DNA from: Gemmatimonadota bacterium
GTDB lineage: Bacteria > JAAXHH01
Assembly (NCBI GenBank): GCA_026706345.1
Contig: JAPOYX010000212.1
Location: 1-64,000, forward strand
Direction: 5' to 3'
DNA length: 64,000 nucleotides
Under the pieces are notes generated by a model. It was not told the origin of the DNA. It saw only the letters and a program-made list of their open reading frames with translations, and did no database searches. Shown here piece by piece: positions 8,799-16,798 of this stretch. Positions within the stretch are counted from its first letter, which is position 1. Each line of letters starts with the position of its first letter. Made by a program: the position numbers and the translations under genes.

Positions 8799-9766
8799 AT
8801 TTCCCGTACGGTACGCTGTTCGATCTCGCCGAACCGGATACCCTGCTCCCTGTGCAGGGCCATGCGTCTTTCTTCTATGGCCCCGGGCAACAACGCCTCG
8901 TCGTATCCAGGCATGGGCTCATAGGTTTCTCTTACGTCCCGTACGAATCGATCGACTTCCTTTTGAAAATCGCCTTCGGGAATCACGGTTTCGATGTGTA
9001 CGGCCAAGACCATGCCGCCGTGGTTTGCGCCCTGCCAACGCGCCTCCACTTCATCGGCCTCCGGCAGCGCGGCGCCGGCCAGCGCGCATCCCATTACCGT
9101 GGCGACCGCTCCGTATCCTATGCTCTTGAAGAAGGCGGCCGGTATGCGGGACAGGAGATCGTCGAATTCAGGCGAATGCTGGTAGTCGGCCAGGATACGC
9201 GTGGCCACGTCCTGCACGATGGGCGGTTCGCCGCCCGCCGGTATTCCGAAACACAGCGGGGGATTGCCGAAATAGCCGATCTGGGGTTTCGAGTCCTGGC
9301 CGCAGGCGTCGCCCATGTTGCGGTATCCCTGGACCGAGAATCCGATGCAGCCCGACTCCATGCACATGCGGGTGTAATGGCCTGCCGACCCGTAATGCCC
9401 GATGTGACGGGCCAGTCCCATTCCCAGCCCGGTTTCACGGGCTTTGGCGATGGCCTTTTCCGTCGCTTCGACCATGGGCCAGTAACCGAGTGTGCCGTCA
9501 CCGTCCACGATGACGGAAGTGGGCGATTCGCCAATGATCCGCACATCGGGACGGGGGTTGAAGTGTCCCTCCGCGAAACCGCGCGTATAGCCCGAAGCCG
9601 CCCGAACGCCGTGGCTGCGAACGCCCCGAAGGTCGGAGTTCACCAGCAGGCGGCTGATGATCGAGGCATGGTGGTTGGACAGACCGACCTTTTCGAAACA
9701 GGCCGTCGTAAAAGTCAGCAGGGACGTTTCATCCACATGGATGTATGCTTCCGGCGGTCGATTCAT
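8765..9766 (-). CDS. Malate/L-lactate/ureidoglycolate dehydrogenase family (Ldh2) oxidoreductase
   Basis: 333 residues, full length. The N-terminal signature H-x-S/T-H-G in RGVRSHGVRAASGY, the central GLGMGLARHIGHYGSAGHY and the nucleotide region CFGIPAGGEPPIVQDVAT match the Ldh2 family, a non-Rossmann NAD(P) fold that oxidises 2-hydroxy acids. The start at 9766 has AAAGGAATACTCG ahead of it. It is followed on the same strand by the Gfo/Idh gene and preceded by the HpaI-type aldolase, so all three may degrade one sugar acid. Its last codons sit in the 33-bp tandem repeat. Confidence 0.9.
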   Translation of the reverse strand: MNRPPEAYIHVDETSLLTFTTACFEKVGLSNHHASIISRLLVNSDLRGVRSHGVRAASGYTRGFAEGHFNPRPDVRIIGESPTSVIVDGDGTLGYWPMVEATEKAIAKARETGLGMGLARHIGHYGSAGHYTRMCMESGCIGFSVQGYRNMGDACGQDSKPQIGYFGNPPLCFGIPAGGEPPIVQDVATRILADYQHSPEFDDLLSRIPAAFFKSIGYGAVATVMGCALAGAALPEADEVEARWQGANHGGMVLAVHIETVIPEGDFQKEVDRFVRDVRETYEPMPGYDEALLPGAIEERRMALHREQGIRFGEIEQRTVREMGERLQVPLPF

Positions 9767-9850
9767 CGAGTATTCCTTTGGTTTTACTTACGGAGCTCAA
9801 TCTGAGGCGATTGTGGTTGTGGTTGCGATTAGCGGCAGTCTATCACCGGA

Positions 9851-10576
9851 TCAGACCACCATGGGCGTCTGCAGCACGGTCAGTCCCATGTCGACATACT
9901 TCTCCCGTTCCGATGGATCCAGGAGCGCCAGGCTGACGGCGACCGGCGTGCCCTCCATTTCGCGGGCGACGTGGCGGACGCAGTCCTCCACGGTCCGGAA
10001 GGGCGGACGGTGGTATCGTTCAATGTCGAACATCAGGTCGTTGGGACCGAAGGTGAGGACGTCCACGCCGTCCAGGGCCAGTTTCCGGCAGTTGATGACG
10101 GCTTCGACCGACTCGAGCTGAAGCCACAGCACGCCGGTCGCATTCCACCAGGCCGCGTATTCGAGGCGATCGGAACGGTCCTCGATGCCGTGGCGCGCGC
10201 TTCCGCCCCAGCTTCTTCCTCCGAACTGCGGGTAGTAAAAGAAGTGGACCGCTTCCCGCACGGTAGCTTCCTCCTTGACCTCGGGAACGAGGATTCCCGC
10301 AGGGCCCAGATCCAGGTAATTGCCAATCAGGTAGGTGTGCCGGGTGTGTTTTATGCGCAGGACCACCGGCACGCCCAGTGCTTCGGCGGATGCGCAGAAG
10401 GAAACGATACGATCCTCACTCTGGGGGCCGTGCTGGCAATCGACATTGAAGAAATCGACCCTGCCCTGCTGAAGAACCCGCTCCAGGTCCTCCCTGCCGG
10501 ACTCCATGGATACGCCAACGCCGTTTACGATTTCGCCGTTGCGGATGCGTTCTTTCAGCGAGGTCGGCTGGACCAT
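9851..10576 (-). CDS. HpcH/HpaI-family aldolase
   Basis: 241 residues. It resembles class II pyruvate aldolases of the HpaI type (2-keto-3-deoxy-sugar-acid or 4-hydroxy-2-oxoheptanedioate aldolase): FFNVDCQHGPQS near residue 43, the substrate Arg in VVLRIKHT, the metal-binding E in ILVPEVKEEATVREAV, and FGPNDLMFDI near residue 180. It would cleave a 2-keto-3-deoxy acid into pyruvate and an aldehyde. A GGGAG site precedes ATG 10576. It is encoded just upstream of the Ldh2 gene in the same direction. The closing sequence TPMVV at 9851 is typical of the family. Confidence 0.88.
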   Translation of the reverse strand: MVQPTSLKERIRNGEIVNGVGVSMESGREDLERVLQQGRVDFFNVDCQHGPQSEDRIVSFCASAEALGVPVVLRIKHTRHTYLIGNYLDLGPAGILVPEVKEEATVREAVHFFYYPQFGGRSWGGSARHGIEDRSDRLEYAAWWNATGVLWLQLESVEAVINCRKLALDGVDVLTFGPNDLMFDIERYHRPPFRTVEDCVRHVAREMEGTPVAVSLALLDPSEREKYVDMGLTVLQTPMVV

Positions 10577-10607
10577 GGCTGGAATCTCCCTTCAATTGGA
10601 TTAGACC

Positions 10608-11357
10608 TTATCGACTACGCCTTGTCAGTACGCGGAGTTGGACCGGCGTATCGACCCTGATGGTTGCCGCGGGATGGCGACGTATGATCCGCTCCAGCCG
10701 CCGCCTGTCCGCGACGGGAATGCGCGCCTTGTCCCACCACATTGCCCTGCACTCGTCGAACAACTCCAGGCTTTCGATATAGTACCGGAAAACGAAATCC
10801 GTATGAAAGACAGCGACCAGGTTGCCATCTCTGACGGCCTCCGCCACGACCCGGTCCGCGAAATGAAAATCGACGTAGTCACGGGCCAGCGTAGCCGCCA
10901 GGGTTACTTCACCCTCTACCAGGCAGTACACCTGCTGTCTCGCTCGGCGCCGGTTCCCCAGGCTTGCCGGGAAGTACGGACGTATATCGACGACACAGCC
11001 ACCGGGTTTCACTACGCGACAGGCTTCGTAAAGGGCATGCCCCATGCCCTCTTGTTGCACTCATCACAAAGAACATGAGAACAGGGCGAGGTCGAAACTG
11101 CGGTCCTGAAACGGCAGGCGGGACGCATCGGCAACGGCGAACCGGGCGATATCATTCAGCCGCTTCCGGGCATGGGCGTGGCGCACGTCCTGCCCGGCAA
11201 GGTCGACCCCGACGATCGAGTGTATCCATCCCCTGATCCTGCTCGACAGCCGGCCGTCTCCACAGCCGATGTCGAGGACACGGGCGCCCGCGAGCGGTAC
11301 GTATCGCTTGAACAGCCGCGTTTCTCGCCGTTCCGGATCGATTCTCACACCCCTCAT
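10608..11357 (-). pseudogene. Class I SAM-dependent methyltransferase interrupted by two adjacent TGA codons
   Basis: The N-terminal part has the SAM motif VLDIGCGDGRLSS near residue 28 and SFDLALFSCSL. Codons 98 and 99 are TGA TGA (11061-11066), after which the same frame continues with family sequence (VQQEGMGHALYEACRVVKPGG) to a stop at 10608. Relatives usually read SLHHV or similar here, so the two stops replace residues and do not mark a real end. Total length would be 249 residues. No frame change is needed, so this is a double nonsense change or a small substitution error. UGA acts as a normal stop in intact genes here, so recoding is unlikely. Confidence 0.7.
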
Positions 11358-11390
11358 GCCTGCCTCCTGTTTCTAGATTACGATTCCAGA

Positions 11391-12398
11391 TTACAACTCC
11401 AGTCCGGCCGCGTCTTCGATCTCCACCCAGCCGCCGGAATCCCTCGACCGTTCAATAGCCAGTCCCGTGAGATAGAGCTGTGCAGCCATCTGACCGTCGG
11501 TACGGTTCGGCGTGCCCTTCTCGACCGCGTTCAGGAACTCGGCGACGCTTTCCGCCTCGCCGGGCCAGCCGCCCACCACCGGCATCGCAGGCTCGACGCG
11601 GATCACTTCACTTTCGGAATGGGACTGCCTGCGCAGATGTATCGTATTCCGGAAGTAGTCAACGGTCAAGTCGCCTTCGTCGCCCGTGACCTCGATCGTG
11701 GTCTCCAGCTTGTCGACCGAGTTGATGTTCAGATGCAGCGTACCCCATAGTTCCCCGTAATCGAAATGAGCCAGGCTGTGGAACTGGCGCCGGCCGGCCT
11801 GTCCATGACCGTCCATGACGAGCACGCGTTCGGGCGACCGGCCCAGAATGCTGTTCAGGCCGTCCACGTACCAGGGTCCAAGGTGATGGACAAGGCACAG
11901 GTCGGGGCCGCCGAACCCGGCCCAGTCGCTCCGTAGTTTCAGGTGAACCGCCTGCAGCGCTCCGATCACACCCTGCCGAACCAGGTCGGCGGCGCGGTGC
12001 ACGACGGTGGCGAAGCCGATCTCGAGATCACTATGGGTGACCTGGTCGGCTTCGACCAGCCGTCTCAGCATCTTTCGGATGCCGTCGGGACTGCCGGCGA
12101 GCGGAGGTTCGTAATAGGCGGCGACGCCGGCGTCGAGGACCGCGTTCATGGCCGCTTCGTGAATGGAGTCGGGTATGGCCATCATGACGGCGTCGACCTC
12201 GGGACCGTCCAACAACGCCTCGAAGCCGCCGTAAACCTGTACATCCGGACCCAGTTCCTCGCGAATACGATCCTGAGAATCCCTGCTGAACGCCGCGGCG
12301 GATACGATCCGCACCCCGTCGTGCTGCCGGAGGGCGGGCACGAACGCCAGCCGGGTCCAGCCGCCGTAACCGATCAGGCCAACTCGTATGCCGGACAT
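11391..12398 (-). CDS. Gfo/Idh/MocA-family oxidoreductase
   Basis: 335 residues from ATG 12398, which has an AAAGGTG ribosome site; an in-frame ATG at 12413 is less well placed. The Rossmann motif VGLIGYGGWTR is at residues 6-16. The usual E-K-P motif is replaced by YYEPPLAGSPDGIRKM, so the family lysine is missing, which may mean altered chemistry. It is divergent from the DUF481 barrel gene and downstream of nothing obvious, but fits the neighbouring sugar-oxidation genes. The substrate is unknown. Confidence 0.85.
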   Translation of the reverse strand: MSGIRVGLIGYGGWTRLAFVPALRQHDGVRIVSAAAFSRDSQDRIREELGPDVQVYGGFEALLDGPEVDAVMMAIPDSIHEAAMNAVLDAGVAAYYEPPLAGSPDGIRKMLRRLVEADQVTHSDLEIGFATVVHRAADLVRQGVIGALQAVHLKLRSDWAGFGGPDLCLVHHLGPWYVDGLNSILGRSPERVLVMDGHGQAGRRQFHSLAHFDYGELWGTLHLNINSVDKLETTIEVTGDEGDLTVDYFRNTIHLRRQSHSESEVIRVEPAMPVVGGWPGEAESVAEFLNAVEKGTPNRTDGQMAAQLYLTGLAIERSRDSGGWVEIEDAAGLEL

Positions 12399-12527
12399 GA
12401 TACACCTTTCCACGGGCTACATAACATTTCATTGCCGGTAAGGGTTGAGGTATATTACGACAATGAAAACCGCCGCGTATCGGTATGGCAAGAACTATGT
12501 ATTTCGATCCGTTTCAGGAGACTTGAA

Positions 12528-13298
12528 TTGATCCGCTTCAGACTGCTGGTATCCCTGGCCCTGATTCTAACAGCGGGACAGGCAGCGGCCCAGGTCAACA
12601 TCGAAGCACTGCGCCGGGACGCCGGCTCCACGGGTTTCTCCGGCGCCCTGGCCCTGAACCTGGAGATGCATACGGGCAACACGGATCTCAAGGAAATCGG
12701 ATTGGAAGGGCGATTGGACTTCAATCACCCGAATGTGAACACGTTCATCCTGGCCCGAAACGACTTCGGCTGGGAGCAGGGAGAACGGTTTGCCGATGAA
12801 GGGCTGATTCACCTGCGGCAGCACTATCCGCTGCATGGACGGATCGGCCTCGAAGCGTTCACGCAGTACAACTATGATACGACCTATCGGCTCGACGCCC
12901 GCGCACTGGCCGGCGGAGGACTGCGATTCCACCTGGTCGAGTCCGAGGCTTTCCAGCTGTGGAAAGGCGCTTCCGCGTTCCTGGAGCACGAACGCCTGGG
13001 CGATCTGTCGGAGGGCGATGCGCACCCCGGCAGGTCGACCGTTGTCCGGTGGAGCCACTACCTTTCATCCCGAATCACCGTCAACGACCGGATGGTATCC
13101 ACGTGCACGGTCTATTTCCAACCCCTGTGGAATGCGATCGGCGACACCCGCATACTCGGTGAAGTCAACATCGAGATCGACCTGGCCGGACCGCTCGTGC
13201 TGGCCCTGACCTACGTCATGCGTTACGACAGCCGCCCGCCGGAAGGGGTCAACAGGCTGGATACCGTGCTGGAGAACGGTCTGGCCGTTACGTTTTAG
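12528..13298 (+). CDS. DUF481-type outer-membrane beta-barrel protein
   Basis: 256 residues from TTG 12528, with GGAG eight bases ahead. The first 21 residues form a signal peptide (FRLLVSLALILTAGQAAAQ). The rest is alternating beta strands (MHTGNTDLKEIGLEGRLDFN, YVMRYDSRPPEGV) and ends in a C-terminal aromatic (VTF), as outer-membrane barrels do. The T-G-N-T-D motif and the closing R-x-D-x-x-P-P-x-G-V region are typical of the DUF481/YdiY family. A longer frame begins at 11943 but runs antisense through the dehydrogenase gene. Function in the envelope is unknown. Confidence 0.85.
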   Translation: MIRFRLLVSLALILTAGQAAAQVNIEALRRDAGSTGFSGALALNLEMHTGNTDLKEIGLEGRLDFNHPNVNTFILARNDFGWEQGERFADEGLIHLRQHYPLHGRIGLEAFTQYNYDTTYRLDARALAGGGLRFHLVESEAFQLWKGASAFLEHERLGDLSEGDAHPGRSTVVRWSHYLSSRITVNDRMVSTCTVYFQPLWNAIGDTRILGEVNIEIDLAGPLVLALTYVMRYDSRPPEGVNRLDTVLENGLAVTF

Positions 13299-13382
13299 GT
13301 CGAGGTTGAAATATATATCGAGCGCTTCTATATTTCCCGCATTCCACCTGCGTAGTGGAGTAACCCTGTAGCTGGCAGCCCA

Positions 13383-13442
13383 TCGAAAGCGCGTGCGGTA
13401 CTTCGAAAGCGCCTGCGATACTTTGAAAACGAGCGCGCTGGC
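13383..13442. repeat. 20-bp tandem repeat (3 copies) upstream of a PhyH gene
   Basis: TCGAAAGCGCGTGCGGTACT (13383-13402), TCGAAAGCGCCTGCGATACT (13403-13422) and a more diverged third unit (13423-13442) lie in exact 20-bp register, 59 bases before ATG 13501. They sit where promoter or operator sequences of the PhyH gene would be. Confidence 0.9.
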
Positions 13443-13500
13443 TGTATATTGAGCCATAGTTCGCTGTGCCGATATTGCTACTAAAGAGGAGTACGCGTTC

Positions 13501-14253
13501 ATGGAATTAAACGGACATATCAAAGAAGATTTCGACCGAGACGGTTTCGTGTACTTGAAAGGCTTCCTGTCATCGGAAGAAGCGGCCGAAATCAACGGCG
13601 AGATCCAGCGCTTCATCGACGAAGTGTTGCCGCAGGCGCCGGATACGACAGCCTTCTACGAGGACAGGGACGATCCTGCTTCGATCAAGCGGCTGCAGAA
13701 CATGGCCACCCTGGATCCGTACTTCGAGGCGTTTTTTAAATCCGACCGCTTTACCGAACTGTCAAAACACCTGCTTGCGGACGATGTGGTTCCCAGCAAC
13801 CCCCAGTGGTTCAACAAACCGGCCAGGGTGGGCGCGGTAACGCCCCCGCACCAGGACGGATTCTACTTCATGCTGGAACCCAACGAGGCCGTGACTTTGT
13901 GGATCGCACTGGATGACATCGACGAGGAAAACGGCTGCATGCGTTACGTGCGGGGGTCGCACAGGCGGGGCATGAGACCCCACCGCGCATCCAACGTACT
14001 CGGGTTTTCACAGGGCGTATCGGATTACTCCGCCGAGGACTCGGAACTGGAAGTAGCCATGCGCGCCCGGCCCGGGGACGTTTTCGCCCATCACAGCATG
14101 ATCATCCACCGGGCGGACCCGAACCATTCTGACCGCCGGCGTGCCGCCCTGGGCCTGGTATTTGTCGCGGCACGGGCCAAGAAAGACGAGGAAAGGGCCG
14201 CGCGCTACAAGCAGGAACTCTACGACCGGTGGGAAAAGGAAGGCAAGATCTAG
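13501..14253 (+). CDS. Phytanoyl-CoA dioxygenase (PhyH) family protein
   Basis: 250 residues. The Fe(II)/2-oxoglutarate facial triad is visible: H117-Q-D119 in PPHQDGFYF and the distal His near 203 in HHSMIIHRADPN, with the 2-oxoglutarate Arg probably in SDRRRAALG. The segment ENGCMRYVRGSHRRG is the family hallmark. It hydroxylates an unidentified small molecule in the cytoplasm. AAGAGGAG precedes the ATG. It is convergent with the permease gene, only 4 bases apart. Confidence 0.93.
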   Translation: MELNGHIKEDFDRDGFVYLKGFLSSEEAAEINGEIQRFIDEVLPQAPDTTAFYEDRDDPASIKRLQNMATLDPYFEAFFKSDRFTELSKHLLADDVVPSNPQWFNKPARVGAVTPPHQDGFYFMLEPNEAVTLWIALDDIDEENGCMRYVRGSHRRGMRPHRASNVLGFSQGVSDYSAEDSELEVAMRARPGDVFAHHSMIIHRADPNHSDRRRAALGLVFVAARAKKDEERAARYKQELYDRWEKEGKI

Positions 14254-14257
14254 TACC

Positions 14258-16669
14258 TCATTCTGACCGCAGGGACTCCACCGGGTTCACTAACGCAGTT
14301 GTAACCGCTTTTGCACTGACGGTAACCAGTGCGATGGCCAATGCCAGGAAAGCGGCGACCAGGAACCACCCCGGGCCGATATCGACCCGATAGGCGAAGT
14401 TCTGCAACCAGTTGCTCATAGTCCAGTAGGCCAGGACCCAGGCGACCGGCACAGCGATTGCCACCAGCTTGAGGAAGTCTTTTGAAAGCATAAGGACGAT
14501 TCGAGCCACCGAAGCCCCCATTGCTTTGTGAATCCCGACCTCCTTTGTTCGCTGGCGCGTGGTGAATGCAGCCAGACCGAACAGACCAAGACACGCGATA
14601 AAGATGGCCAGAAAGCTGAAGGCGCCGAGCAGATTGCCGGTGCGTCGTTCCGCCAGATACAGTCGGTCGAAGTCTTCATCCAGAAACGAATACGACAAGG
14701 GGTAATGAGGGAATACGGAAGCCCATGTTTCTTCAACCGCTTCAATCCCATCCGGTATGTTCTGCGCCTGCAGTCGTATCGCCGCCTGTCCACCGCCGCC
14801 GCGTCTCAATAACCTCAACTGAATGGGGCCCACTGTGTTGTGCAAGCTCTGCATGTGGAAATCCTCTACGACGCCTATAATCCGGATAGGAGGGCCCTTG
14901 TAACGTCCCGGATGTATACGACGTCCTACGATTTCTTCCGGAGTGGTCAGGCCCAATCGTTCAACCGCGGACCGGGTCATGATTACCGCGTTGAGCGAGT
15001 CATTGGTCAGCACACTGGAAAATGGACGTCCGGCAATCAAATCGAGGCCAAGGGTTTCTTCGAAGTCGGCAGATACAAACAAGGTTGGGATTCTGATCAT
15101 GTCATCTTCCGACTGATCCGCCAAACGCGTCGGAAAGGCAGGCATTACATTGGCGCTGGCCAACCGCCCCGGCATCAGCACGGATCGCGTAACACGCCGT
15201 ATATGCGGGCTCTGGGAAAGCCGTGCCTTGAAGGTGTCGAACTCCCGGTCCGCCCCTCCGATAAGTGGAATAACGACGACCAGGTCCTTATCGAATCCCA
15301 GTCGTTTACTTTGCGTGTAATCCAGCTGTTGATATACAATAGCGGTACTGATGATCAGCAGAATCGATAGGGTAAACTGCATTACTACAAGGCTCTTACG
15401 AAGTTTGGAACCCGAAATGCCGTACGCCAGTTCACCCTTGAAGATTGCTGCCGGATGTAATCTGGACATACTCAGTGCGGGATAACTGCCGGACAGCAGT
15501 CCCGCAAACAACGTGATGCCTATCAGCCAGAGCAACACCTCCGGGTTGTCCAGGTAGCTGACCTGAATCGTTTTTCCTACCAGCGTGTTGAACCAGGGCA
15601 GGATGGTCATCAGGAACCCCATGGCCACCACCAAGGCCAACCCGGCCGACAACATGGATTCGCCTATGTATTGCATCATCAGTTGGCCCCGGAGGGCGCC
15701 GACTGTTTTCCGGATGGCCACTTCTTTGGCCCGGATGGTGGACCGCGCCGTGGCCAGATTCATGAAGTTGATACAGGCGATCAGCACGATAGAAAACGCC
15801 ACTATCGAGAAAACATAGATATAGCTGATATCACTGTTGCTGGCCATATCCTGTTCCAGATGCGACCGCAGGTGGATGTCGGTCAGCGGCTGTAGCCGGA
15901 GATTGAAGATCAGGCCCTGTGCACTGAGCGACATCAGCGGTTGATAGGCATCTGCCCACCTGGCGATCTTGTCCTCCAATTCAACGGGATCTGTTCCCTC
16001 TGCCAGCAGAACATAGGTGAAATGCCGCGCATAAAACCAGTTCGTTGCGAAGAGCTCACGCCGGTTTGCAACATCAAGATTCTCACAGACAAGATAGTCG
16101 GCAGCGAAGTGGGAATTGGACGGTATGACTTTCATAATACCGGTCACACGAAGGTTTTCCTCATCATCGGCGCGGATCATCTTGTCCATGGGATCTTCAT
16201 TGCCGAAGAGTTTAGACGCCATGGATTCGCTGATGACAACCGTTTGTTCCGTGTACGCATAGTCGTCCAGTGCAGTTTGCGGATTGCCCCGTACAAGCGG
16301 AAAAGAAAAGACCTTGAAAAAGTCTGTACTTACCCTGTACACATCGCTTTCATAAAACGTGTTATCCTGGTAGTTCATCATCCAGATATTGATTGTGCCC
16401 CGCATCCGGGCATATTCCTCTACCTCCGGGAACAGTTCTTTGAGCGCCGGTCCCACAGCTGTTGGCGTGCGGGCGGAGTTGCCGTTAACCACGCGGTATA
16501 TCCTGTCGGCTTGCTTATGGAAACGGTCGTAGCTCAGTTCGTTCTGGATATACAGCAGAATCAGCATGCAGCAGGTGATACCGATCGCCAGTCCGAGGAT
16601 GTTTATGCCACTGTAGCCAGGCTGCCGGATCAAGTTGCGTAGCGCGATTCTGAGGCAATGGTATATCAC
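14258..16669 (-). CDS. MacB/FtsX-type ABC transporter permease
   Basis: 803 residues. The family pattern is an N-terminal transmembrane helix (GINILGLAIGITCCMLILLYI), a MacB periplasmic core (SYDRFHKQADRIYRVV), an FtsX domain with three helices (IACINFMNLATARSTIRAKEV), a second core, and a closing FtsX domain (LGLFGLAAFTTRQRTKEVGIHKAMGAS). Such large permeases move no obvious substrate across the inner membrane but couple ATP hydrolysis to periplasmic events, such as efflux or lipoprotein release. No ATP-binding subunit is adjacent, so a partner encoded elsewhere is inferred. It is one of four paralogues in the window and the most diverged of the three in this cluster. Confidence 0.92.
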   Translation of the reverse strand: MIYHCLRIALRNLIRQPGYSGINILGLAIGITCCMLILLYIQNELSYDRFHKQADRIYRVVNGNSARTPTAVGPALKELFPEVEEYARMRGTINIWMMNYQDNTFYESDVYRVSTDFFKVFSFPLVRGNPQTALDDYAYTEQTVVISESMASKLFGNEDPMDKMIRADDEENLRVTGIMKVIPSNSHFAADYLVCENLDVANRRELFATNWFYARHFTYVLLAEGTDPVELEDKIARWADAYQPLMSLSAQGLIFNLRLQPLTDIHLRSHLEQDMASNSDISYIYVFSIVAFSIVLIACINFMNLATARSTIRAKEVAIRKTVGALRGQLMMQYIGESMLSAGLALVVAMGFLMTILPWFNTLVGKTIQVSYLDNPEVLLWLIGITLFAGLLSGSYPALSMSRLHPAAIFKGELAYGISGSKLRKSLVVMQFTLSILLIISTAIVYQQLDYTQSKRLGFDKDLVVVIPLIGGADREFDTFKARLSQSPHIRRVTRSVLMPGRLASANVMPAFPTRLADQSEDDMIRIPTLFVSADFEETLGLDLIAGRPFSSVLTNDSLNAVIMTRSAVERLGLTTPEEIVGRRIHPGRYKGPPIRIIGVVEDFHMQSLHNTVGPIQLRLLRRGGGGQAAIRLQAQNIPDGIEAVEETWASVFPHYPLSYSFLDEDFDRLYLAERRTGNLLGAFSFLAIFIACLGLFGLAAFTTRQRTKEVGIHKAMGASVARIVLMLSKDFLKLVAIAVPVAWVLAYWTMSNWLQNFAYRVDIGPGWFLVAAFLALAIALVTVSAKAVTTALVNPVESLRSE

Positions 16670-16798
16670 GGGTACCTCGGATTGAGTGCACCTTCGGGGG
16701 GGAGGCGTTTTTCTGGTTTGTCGATCTGCGCCAGGTTAGATATTAGCCGGATTTCATTGTTTTGCCGGCTTTTCAAGGTATGGATTCGTGCTGAGCTT

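Noticed and set aside
11943-13298. 451-codon frame leading into the DUF481 protein
   Set aside because: Its first 195 codons run antisense through the Gfo/Idh gene; the signal peptide and ribosome site place the start at 12528.
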